From a virus: a DNA stretch of 33,443 nucleotides. Of this stretch, positions 1 to 5,443 are shown in pieces. The notes below the pieces were generated by a model, which worked only from the letters and a program-made list of their open reading frames with translations, was not told the origin of the DNA and did not search any database. The stretch is from the IMG/VR virus record IMGVR_UViG_3300035182_002588, positions 1-33,443 of that record; one strand, written 5' to 3'. The stretch's first letter is position 1. Every line of letters starts with the position of its first letter. The position numbers were made by a program, and so were the translations under genes.

Positions 1-225
1 ATGCCCGAGCTGCTCGCCCGGGTCCGCCGCGATCACCCGGAGCTCATCGCCGTCGACGGCGACGAGCTGCTCCAGCGCCTCCGCGCCGGCGAGCTGCCGG
101 ACTACGTGGAGGTCCTCGGCGAGGAGCTGCCCGCGGTCGAGGCCATGAACCGGCGCGACCGCCGGGCGTGGGCGGCCCAGCGGCGGCGCGAGCTGCGGCC
201 CCGACCCAAGGCGGGCGGGCGATGA
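1..225 (+). CDS. hypothetical protein, 74 aa (possibly partial)
   Basis: The frame opens at the first base with ATG and encodes 74 residues rich in Arg, Glu and Leu, with a very basic C-terminus. I do not recognise a family. The stop overlaps the ATG of the next small gene as ATGA, the linkage used throughout this early cluster, which supports it being translated. No upstream sequence is available, so neither a ribosome binding site nor a longer N-terminus can be excluded. The charge pattern suggests a small soluble helical protein, but no function can be assigned. Confidence 0.55.
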   Translation: MPELLARVRRDHPELIAVDGDELLQRLRAGELPDYVEVLGEELPAVEAMNRRDRRAWAAQRRRELRPRPKAGGR

Positions 226-335
226 ACCATTTCGCAAAATCGACGCCCCCCCCCGGAATGAATTCGGCCGGCGACGCCGATGAGGAAATGACCATGCCCG
301 CGTTCTCCTTCCAGCCCGCGAGCACGGGGTCATGA
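222..335 (+). CDS. very small coupled ORF, 37 aa
   Basis: An ATG at 222 overlaps the preceding TGA (ATGA). The frame runs 37 codons to a TGA at 333, which itself overlaps the ATG of the next gene at 332. The product begins MNHFAKS and ends QPASTGS, with a Pro run and an acidic centre, and no recognisable domain. Double ATGA coupling fills an otherwise empty 106-base gap, which is the main support. The stretch is less GC-rich than its neighbours and carries a run of nine C, so it could instead be a leader or a regulatory spacer. Confidence 0.4.
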   Translation: MNHFAKSTPPPGMNSAGDADEEMTMPAFSFQPASTGS

Positions 336-673
336 CCGCCGCGGAGACACGCGCGGCCGTGGCAGCCCTGGACGAGGCCTGCCTCGCGCTGGTGCGGCTC
401 GGGGCGGCCCGCCGGCGGGCCTGCAGCACGGAGGCGCCGGCCCTGGAGAGCACCCGCGTTGCCACCCGGCGGGAGGCGGCGCGGGTGGCGCTCCGCGGGC
501 TCTGCGACCACGGCCCCACGCGCGACATGCGCGAGCTGCCACGCATGTACGCGCTCCTGACGGTGGGTGCGGAGGACGAGCGCGACGATGCCCGGTGGGC
601 GGACGCGCTGGCGGAGATCGCCGAGCTGCTCGAGCTGGCCAACGGCGAGGGAGCGAGCGCATGCGCGACCTGA
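332..673 (+). CDS. hypothetical early protein, 113 aa
   Basis: This 113-aa protein is strongly helical by composition, with heptad-like Ala/Leu/Arg spacing (residues about 5-60) and an acidic C-terminal third. I recognise no catalytic motif and no family. The start overlaps the preceding TGA and the end overlaps the next start by 13 bases, so it sits in a translationally coupled chain of small genes leading to the replication proteins. A small DNA- or protein-binding accessory factor is possible, but nothing in the sequence proves it. Confidence 0.65.
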   Translation: MTAAETRAAVAALDEACLALVRLGAARRRACSTEAPALESTRVATRREAARVALRGLCDHGPTRDMRELPRMYALLTVGAEDERDDARWADALAEIAELLELANGEGASACAT

Positions 674-918
674 CCACGACGCGGATCCCGCCCACGCGCT
701 GCGCCTGCGGGGCGGTGCTCGATGCCTCGTCCGGGCGCCCCGGGACCGTCCCCACGGCGGGGGACCTGTCGCTCTGCTTCGCGTGCGGTGCGCTGGCCCA
801 GTACGACGCCGCCCTGGCGCTCGTCCCCGTCGCGCTCGACGCGCTCCGCATGGCCCCGATGGAGCGCGCCAAGATCCTGCGCCTGCAGGCGACCATCCGG
901 CGGGGGAGGACGAACTGA
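661..918 (+). CDS. small zinc-ribbon protein, 85 aa
   Basis: The protein has an N-terminal CACG motif (about residues 13-16) and a CFACG motif (about 38-42). Together they give two cysteine pairs in the spacing of a zinc ribbon, followed by a helical Arg/Leu-rich tail. Such ribbons in phage early regions usually bind nucleic acid or protein partners; the partner here is unknown. The ATG at 661 overlaps the preceding gene, and the stop overlaps the next start as TGATG. The start was chosen because an earlier in-frame ATG lies deep inside the previous gene. Confidence 0.65.
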   Translation: MRDLTTTRIPPTRCACGAVLDASSGRPGTVPTAGDLSLCFACGALAQYDAALALVPVALDALRMAPMERAKILRLQATIRRGRTN

Positions 919-1400
919 TGAAGGCCTCGCGCGGCAGCCGGGGGCCTTCCGTGGCCGGGCGCGCGCCCGTGGAGCAGCTCGCGATCCCCGTGATGGGGCT
1001 CGCCGTGGCCAGCTCGGGCGCGGTGGCGGCGCCGGCGGCCCGGGAGCGCCAGGCCACCGCGCCCGCGGTGCCCGTGAAGGCCGCGCTGGCGCCGTTCGTC
1101 TTCAGCGCCCTGCGCGGCCGCGCCGACGTGCACAACCGCGGCCGGGGCCTCTACCTCCGCCAGCTCGGGGACGGGCGCACCTGGCTCGACGTGCTCGGCC
1201 GGGCCTGCCTGCACCAGCTCGTGTCGCTGGAAGGGGTGCTCGCCGGCGAGCGGTCACCGGGGGCGCGCGCCGCCCGCGAGGCCGCGCTGGCGGAGCTGCT
1301 GCAGCTCGCCGCCGGCGAGGAGCACGAGGTCGCCGCCGCGCTGGGCATCGCCGACCACAGGGCGCGCCGCGAGCGCGACCGGACGGGAGGCACAGGGTGA
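918..1400 (+). CDS. degenerate DnaA domain IV-like protein, 160 aa
   Basis: Residues about 86-155 resemble the DnaA domain IV-like gene at 2235-2732. Both have RTWL-D/E-VL, then L-E-x-VLAGE/D-R, an Ala/Arg-rich helix, and a helix-turn-helix-like end. Here the HTTV signature is lost: the equivalent segment reads EVAAALGIADHRARRERD. The first 60 residues are Ala/Pro-rich and probably disordered. The two proteins may be paralogues from a duplication, with this one diverged. A DNA-binding or dimerising accessory role in replication is inferred from the context. The relationship was judged by eye and needs a profile search. Confidence 0.55.
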   Translation: MKASRGSRGPSVAGRAPVEQLAIPVMGLAVASSGAVAAPAARERQATAPAVPVKAALAPFVFSALRGRADVHNRGRGLYLRQLGDGRTWLDVLGRACLHQLVSLEGVLAGERSPGARAAREAALAELLQLAAGEEHEVAAALGIADHRARRERDRTGGTG

Positions 1401-1891
1401 GCGCCCCCCTTCCGGCCTGCGTGCACCACGTCCGGCAACTCGGGCTCCAGGAGGCCCGGCGCCTCGGCCTGATCTCGGCGGTCGAGGAGGCGGAATACTA
1501 CGCGCCCCCGCCTCCGCTTCCGCGGCCCGTCCAGCCCGCCGCGCGCCGCCTCGGGAGGCTGGTGCGCGTGAACTTGATCCGCGACCCCCTCACGGCGCGG
1601 CCGACCTGGAGCGAGGTGGTGAAGCACCTCCGCCTCAGCACGCCGCAGTGGAGCGCGATGACCTACTTCGCGACGCCTCCCGACATCCGCAGGGGGAAGC
1701 GCCCGAGGGAGCAGGTGCTGTGGTCCCTGTGCGAGCGAGGGCTCCTCGCCGAGCTCACCGCGCCCGAGCCTGCCTGGACGGCGAAGGCGTGGCCGCTGTT
1801 CGAGGCGTTTGGGCGCTTCCCCCAGCGCTGGAGCGGCCCGTCGCAGCCCGGGCGCACGTTGTTCGAGGCGCTGTCGCAGGGGGGAGCATGA
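1397..1891 (+). CDS. hypothetical protein, 164 aa
   Basis: A GTG start overlaps the previous stop as GTGA, and the stop overlaps the next ATG as ATGA. The protein has a short helical N-terminus, a Pro-rich hinge at about residues 37-48, and a conserved-looking core with many Trp and Arg residues (about 58-145: TWSEVVKHL, PQWSAM, VLWSLCERGLLAEL). The core could hold a winged-helix fold, but I do not recognise a family. Its place between the two DnaA domain IV-like genes suggests a part in DNA replication or early control. That is context only. Confidence 0.6.
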   Translation: MSAPLPACVHHVRQLGLQEARRLGLISAVEEAEYYAPPPPLPRPVQPAARRLGRLVRVNLIRDPLTARPTWSEVVKHLRLSTPQWSAMTYFATPPDIRRGKRPREQVLWSLCERGLLAELTAPEPAWTAKAWPLFEAFGRFPQRWSGPSQPGRTLFEALSQGGA

Positions 1892-2238
1892 GGATCCCGA
1901 CGCTGCACGAGTGCGTCGTCGCCGCTCGCAGGGCCGCCGTGCCGCTCGCGGTGGTGCAGCCGCACGGGAGGATGGACGTGACCGAGCCCGCCGCCGAGGA
2001 CCGCTGCCCTTCCTGCCTGATGACCGGGTTCGAGGCGCTCGTCCTGCCGTGCGCGCACTGCGGCATCGGCGGCTGCGACCTGTGCATCTTCGACGGCGAC
2101 CCGGTGTACAACGACCCCACCTGCTGCGCCGCGGCGCGGGCGCAGTCGGAGGCGTGGTGGGCGATGTCGGGCGCGGAGCGGCGGACGCACGACCGGTGCA
2201 CCGCGGCCGCCGCGTCCCTCGCAGGAGGCGCTCCATGA
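1888..2238 (+). CDS. cysteine-rich zinc-binding protein, 116 aa
   Basis: Residues about 41-80 hold an ordered cysteine set: CPSC, then CAHCGIGGCDLC, then a CC pair. This is compatible with one or two zinc sites of treble-clef or RING-like type. The N-terminal 35 residues and C-terminal 35 residues are helical. ATGA overlaps link it to both neighbours. In its family context such proteins bind nucleic acid or protein partners. No enzyme motif is visible, and the role is not known. It is one of several zinc-ribbon proteins in the window. Confidence 0.65.
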   Translation: MRIPTLHECVVAARRAAVPLAVVQPHGRMDVTEPAAEDRCPSCLMTGFEALVLPCAHCGIGGCDLCIFDGDPVYNDPTCCAAARAQSEAWWAMSGAERRTHDRCTAAAASLAGGAP

Positions 2239-2732
2239 GGAAGACCCAGCCCCGGCTCCGGCAGATGCCGCTCCTCCTGTCCCCCGAGCTCGAGCGCAGG
2301 GTGGCCGCGCTCCCGGCGGCGCTCCGCGACCTCGCCCACGGGTTGCACATGCTCATGACCGACGACGACCGGACCTGGCTCGAGGTCCTGGTCGCCGCCG
2401 TGGCGGCCGAGGTGGGCGCCGACCTCGAGGCGGTGCTCGCCGGCGACCGGCGGCGCCCGAACGCGGGGGCGCGCCACGCGGGCTGGCACGCCATCCGCGC
2501 CGGCACCAACGGGCGCGCCTCCCTCCCGGACATCGGGAAGGCCTTCGGCGGGATGCACCACACCACGGTCCTCTCGGGCCTCAGGAAGCACGAGCGGCGT
2601 CTCGCCGGCGACCGCTTCGTGGCGGAGGCCGTGGAGCGGTACCAGGCCGGCCAGGCCGGGCAGGCCGGCCAGGTCGGGCACGGCGGCCAGGCCGGCCAGG
2701 CCGTGGCGGACGAGAAGGACCGCGCCGCATGA
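2235..2732 (+). CDS. stand-alone DnaA domain IV-like DNA-binding protein, 165 aa
   Basis: Residues about 46-136 match the C-terminal DNA-binding domain of DnaA: a helix (VAAEVGADLEAVLAG), a basic helix, then LPDIGKAFGGMHHTTVL-GLRKHE. The known signature is IG-x-x-FGG-x-D-H-T-T-V, so the HTT core is kept but the usual RD pair is MH here, which may change base recognition. There is no AAA+ domain: the whole protein is only 165 aa. The C-terminus is seven Q-A-G-like triplets from a 9-bp tandem repeat. It is coupled (ATGA) to the next gene, which carries a DnaA domain I-like region. Likely role: origin recognition for phage replication. Domain assignment is good; the role is inferred. Confidence 0.8.
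   Translation: MRKTQPRLRQMPLLLSPELERRVAALPAALRDLAHGLHMLMTDDDRTWLEVLVAAVAAEVGADLEAVLAGDRRRPNAGARHAGWHAIRAGTNGRASLPDIGKAFGGMHHTTVLSGLRKHERRLAGDRFVAEAVERYQAGQAGQAGQVGHGGQAGQAVADEKDRAA
2643..2705 (+). repeat. seven-unit 9-bp tandem repeat (CAGGCCGGC-like)
   Basis: Seven consecutive 9-bp units of the type CAGGCCGGC run in frame at the 3' end of the DnaA domain IV-like gene and encode Q-A-G triplets (one V and one H variant). The unit length keeps the frame, so copy number could vary without destroying the gene. It probably forms a flexible tail, but repeats just before the initiator gene could also bind a protein. Confidence 0.8.
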
Positions 2733-4504
2733 CCTCGATGGGCGCGCTCTCGACGCCGGCGTCGCGCTCCGAGATGGAGCGCGCGGCCGACGGCGTGCGC
2801 CCGAAGGCGCTCAAGACCGATACGGGCGCGAAGCTCACCGTGCTGGATGACATCCGGCGCGGCGTGCTGGAGCAGCGGTGCTGGACGGCGAATGAGCGCC
2901 TGGTGATCGCGCTGATCCGGCTGCTCACGGACAACGGCACGCTCTGCACCCCCCGCATCTCCGTGCGCCAGATCTCGGACAAGCTACGAGGCGAGCCGGG
3001 GCGCGGGCCCTCCAAGCGGACGATCCAGCGGATCCTGCGCATCCTCAAGCTCGCCGGGGTGATCACGATCCACGGGGCGAAGGTCGCGGGGACGCAGATC
3101 AACGACCGGAGCATCTACGAGTTCCACCCCAAGGTGCTCCTCGAGTGGAGCGGCGCGGCGCGCCCGCCAGAATGGGACGCGGCGGCGGCCCCCGAGGATC
3201 ACGCCGGGGAGGACGAGGCCTGCCTGTCGCTCCCTCCGTCTCTTGCCGACGCCGTCGAGGCGGCTCGGCTCCTCGGCGGCCGGCCGACCCACGACCCCGT
3301 GTTCACGCGGGCGGCGAAGGACTCGCTGCAGGTCGACACGCGCCGGCGCAACCAGGCGCGCGCCCGCGCTCGCATGGCGGCGCGGGACGCGCGCATCGCG
3401 CGCAGCGCCGCGGACGTCATCGCTCGGGTGACGGCCGCGGTTCCGGAGGCCTCCTCGCTCCCTGCGTTCTCGCCCGCCGCCCCGGACGCGGCCCCGCCCA
3501 GCACCGCCGAGGGGGTGGTGACACGGCCAGAGGGTGGTGACAGCGTGACGCCACCCCCCTCCCCCCAAGAGCCCACTTTTAGCGGCATTTCTCCAGGTCC
3601 GGCACCGAGCGGAGGTGGTGACACGGCAGGGGGTAGCGACAGCGTGTCACCACCCCACCACCTTGCCCCGCCCGTCGTGCTCGCCCTCGAGCGGCCTCCC
3701 GGCGGCGCGGTCGAGGTCGAGGTCGAGCTCGTCGACCAGGCCGGCGAGGATGACGAGCTCGTCGTCCTCGAGGAGCCCCCGCTCACGCCCCAGGAGATCC
3801 GGGCCTTCGACGGGGAGATCCTCTCCATCCTGTGCCGCTACCCCTGCTTCAGGCCGATCGCGACCAGGCCAGCCGCGGCGAAGGTCGGCTGGAGCGCGCG
3901 CAAGCGCGGGACGCCGCTGGAGCGGTGCGAGGTCGCGCTCGAGCGGTTCGCCTTCAAGCTCGGCCGCGGGCTGCTCCCAACGGCAACCACGCCGTTGGAC
4001 CTCCTCCGGCTGGCCCGCGCCTTCGTGAAGCGCGATCGGGGCGTCGATCCGGATGCGCCGGTGCCGGACATCCTCGCACAGATCCCGCGGCCGCCGACGG
4101 AGGCGGACGTGCCCGATCCCACCGCGGAGGAGATCGCCGAGATGAACGCCCACCTCGGCCTGACCCTGGAGAGCCGCGCCGAGCTGCGCGCGCGGGTCGA
4201 GCGCTGGTCGCTGTTCGACCGGGCCGCCCAGGTCCTGCGCGCCCGGGCGCCGCAGCAGTTCGACATGTGGCTCCGCGGCGCGCAGTACGAGTCGCTGGCC
4301 GAGGACGGCGCGCTCGTCTTGCGTGTGCAGAACGACTTCATCCTCGACTGGGTGAAGGCCAATTTTCAGACGGCGATCGTCGTCGCGCTCGCCGAGCTGC
4401 TCGGTGTCCCCGTCCGGGTGACCTGGGTGGTGAACCCGCGCATCGACACGCCCGTCCCCCTCGGCGTCTGCCCGACTCGTCTCGACCCACCCCACTCCAG
4501 CTAA
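2729..4504 (+). CDS. replication initiator: winged helix plus DnaA domain I-like C-terminus, 591 aa
   Basis: Residues about 45-135 form a helix-turn-helix/winged-helix of the kind found at the start of phage and plasmid replication proteins (ISVRQISDKL, SKRTIQRILRILKLAGVITI). Residues about 150-350 are a charged, Pro/Gly-rich linker. Residues about 491-570 closely match DnaA domain I: LFDRAAQVLRARAPQQFDMW, then LVLRVQNDFILDWVKANF and a final beta strand. In DnaA this domain binds the DnaB helicase and other partners. No Walker A/B motif is seen, so it is not an ATPase. It is coupled by ATGA to the DnaA domain IV-like gene. Proposed role: bind the phage origin and recruit host DnaB. The repeats at 3513-3663 lie in its linker-coding part. 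Confidence 0.8.
   Translation: MTSMGALSTPASRSEMERAADGVRPKALKTDTGAKLTVLDDIRRGVLEQRCWTANERLVIALIRLLTDNGTLCTPRISVRQISDKLRGEPGRGPSKRTIQRILRILKLAGVITIHGAKVAGTQINDRSIYEFHPKVLLEWSGAARPPEWDAAAAPEDHAGEDEACLSLPPSLADAVEAARLLGGRPTHDPVFTRAAKDSLQVDTRRRNQARARARMAARDARIARSAADVIARVTAAVPEASSLPAFSPAAPDAAPPSTAEGVVTRPEGGDSVTPPPSPQEPTFSGISPGPAPSGGGDTAGGSDSVSPPHHLAPPVVLALERPPGGAVEVEVELVDQAGEDDELVVLEEPPLTPQEIRAFDGEILSILCRYPCFRPIATRPAAAKVGWSARKRGTPLERCEVALERFAFKLGRGLLPTATTPLDLLRLARAFVKRDRGVDPDAPVPDILAQIPRPPTEADVPDPTAEEIAEMNAHLGLTLESRAELRARVERWSLFDRAAQVLRARAPQQFDMWLRGAQYESLAEDGALVLRVQNDFILDWVKANFQTAIVVALAELLGVPVRVTWVVNPRIDTPVPLGVCPTRLDPPHSS
3513..3663 (+). repeat. iteron-like repeats inside the initiator gene (candidate replication origin)
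   Basis: The 10-mer GGTGGTGACA occurs at 3514-3523, 3533-3542 and 3614-3623. A variant GGTAGCGACA lies at 3632-3641, and an inverted copy TGTCACCACC at 3645-3654. They form two blocks of about 36 bp exactly 100 bp apart (3513-3549 and 3613-3647), both also containing GACAGCGTG. The sequence between has a less GC-rich patch near 3568-3592. Iterons inside the initiator gene are the known layout of lambda-type phage origins. Repeat structure is seen directly; the origin function is inferred. Confidence 0.6.
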
Positions 4505-4563
4505 TCCGCCCCGGCCGACGGCCGTGGCCGCGATACCGCGGGTCGCCCCACTGCGTCCTTGGT

Positions 4564-4592
4564 GGCGTCCGTCTGTCACTATCTGTGACGCC
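4564..4592. promoter_or_regulatory. nested inverted repeats GGCGTC/GACGCC and GTCAC/GTGAC
   Basis: GTCAC-TATCT-GTGAC (4575-4589) is a perfect 5-bp inverted repeat. It sits inside a wider GGCGTC (4564-4569) and GACGCC (4587-4592) pair. It lies about 70 bases after the initiator stop. The GTGAC element is shared with the iterons in the initiator gene and with the inverted repeat before the repressor gene, which suggests one protein may bind all of them. Binding is not proven. Confidence 0.4.
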
Positions 4593-4687
4593 GCGCCGTC
4601 ATGGTCGGTGGCGTCTCACTGGCACGCCGTGGCGCCGAGCGGGCGTGGACCTGGCGGCGCTCCGGCGTGCCGTGGTGTCCGGCTGGC

Positions 4688-4714
4688 GCAGATCTGATCT
4701 GCTTCCGGATCTGC
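4688..4714. promoter_or_regulatory. 15-bp palindrome with an extra direct half-site
   Basis: GCAGATC-T-GATCTGC (4688-4702) is a perfect 7-bp inverted repeat around one base. A third GATCTGC half-site follows at 4708-4714, 12 bp after the second. This is typical of an operator for a dimeric regulator. It is in non-coding DNA upstream of the zinc-ribbon gene. The regulator is unknown. Confidence 0.4.
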
Positions 4715-4906
4715 CTCCGGAGACTGCTGATTTTTCTGCTGTAGAGCGCGAGGCCTCCCGCGAGGTCTCCCCGCGGTCGCGCTCCGGCGGAGCCCCGCCC
4801 AGCCCCGGGCATTACAGGGATAAAGTTGGGTGGGAGGCCGGACCCGGAAATAGGACGCTGGGTTTCTTGGCCCGAGTCGCCCAGGTGAGCGACTGCGTTT
4901 CACGTG

Positions 4907-5263
4907 ATGACGACGCCCGCCCTCGACGCTTCGCCCGCCTCCGCCGACATGCCCCGAGACTACGGCCCGCGGACAGCGGTGGACGAGCCGCGGCGCTGCA
5001 AGCGGTGTCGCCGGCCGGTCCCGGCGGGCTCTCGTCGTCACGAGTGCCCTCGGTGCGTGGTGCAGGCCTCTCGGGGGGTCGCGGCGAGCTCGCCCTGCGC
5101 CGTCTGCGGGTGCGGCGACGTGCGGGTGCTGGCGCTGGTCGCCCTGGCCGACGGCCCGGTCTCGCTCTGCGCCAACGACCGCGTCCTCGCCGGCCGGCTG
5201 AAGCTCACGCTCGCCGAGCTGCGGCACGAGGCGGCCGCCGGCGCCGCCGGCGCCGCGGCCTGA
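4907..5263 (+). CDS. zinc-ribbon protein, 118 aa
   Basis: Two cysteine clusters are visible: CKRC with CPRC (residues about 31-52) and CAVCGCGD followed by a later Cys in the form SLCANDR (about 65-93). These suit one or two zinc ribbons. The C-terminus is Ala/Gly-rich and probably disordered. An in-frame GTG directly precedes the chosen ATG; I prefer the ATG. No good ribosome binding site is close, and the start region overlaps a CACGTG palindrome. A hairpin terminator follows 30 bases after the stop, so it may be a one-gene unit. Function unknown; nucleic acid binding is plausible. Confidence 0.6.
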   Translation: MTTPALDASPASADMPRDYGPRTAVDEPRRCKRCRRPVPAGSRRHECPRCVVQASRGVAASSPCAVCGCGDVRVLALVALADGPVSLCANDRVLAGRLKLTLAELRHEAAAGAAGAAA

Positions 5264-5293
5264 CCCCGCCTCCCCTCGCCCGAGGGCCGACCT

Positions 5294-5332
5294 GGCCCGC
5301 TGCCATCGATGGCGGCGGGCCTTCGTCATTTT
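5294..5332 (+). terminator. rho-independent terminator
   Basis: A near-perfect hairpin spans 5294-5321: GGCCCGC and GCGGGCC arms closed by the inner palindrome GCCATCGATGGC, with one mismatch pair. It is followed by a T-rich stretch ending in TTTT (5329-5332). It would end transcription from the replication/zinc-ribbon genes before the integrase gene. Confidence 0.65.
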
Positions 5333-5364
5333 GGCGGCCCCAGGCCCCCGCCGCGGCGTCCCGT

Positions 5365-5421
5365 GATCCTCTCCGGATCGTGGCGATCCTGTCCGGATCG
5401 TCCACCGCCTCTCCAGTTCGT
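5365..5421. repeat. three direct repeats with exact 20-bp period upstream of the integrase
   Basis: The 14-mer CCTCTCCGGATCGT (5368-5381) recurs as CCTGTCCGGATCGT (5388-5401) and, more diverged, as CCTCTCCAGTTCGT (5408-5421). The first two extend to 17 bp with GATC in front. The 20-bp period puts all three on the same DNA face, two helical turns apart. They lie between the terminator and the integrase ribosome binding site, so they may be operators for the integrase promoter or arm-type integrase/excisionase sites. Confidence 0.7.
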
Positions 5422-5443
5422 CACCCTCACGAAGGAGTCGACC

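Larger units (their letters stand above)
4505..4906. other. 400-bp non-coding regulatory segment
   Basis: No convincing gene lies here. It is less GC-rich than the flanking genes and holds several inverted repeats: the nested set at 4564-4592, a 15-bp palindrome at 4688-4702, and an 8-bp stem GAGCGCGA (4744-4751) with TCGCGCTC (4777-4784). GGTGGCGTC occurs at 4561-4569 and again at 4607-4615. CATTACAGGG at 4810-4819 recurs at 6891-6900. The segment separates the replication genes from the integrase region, so it could carry promoters, operators or the attachment site. I cannot identify an att core without the integrated ends. Confidence 0.5.

Noticed and set aside
3514-3654. Classical DnaA boxes (TTATNCACA) in the iteron region
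   Set aside because: No good match was seen. The inverted iteron shares only CCAC with the box, so I do not call host DnaA sites here.
4588-4906. Open plus-strand frame across the non-coding segment
   Set aside because: It has no ribosome binding site, codon third positions are much less G/C-rich than in neighbours, and it continues open into the following genes in a wrong frame.
4896-4911. Second parS-like CACGTG site
   Set aside because: Only the left half fits well (GTTTCACGTGA). The right half differs at four of five positions and is part of a start codon region, so chance is likely.
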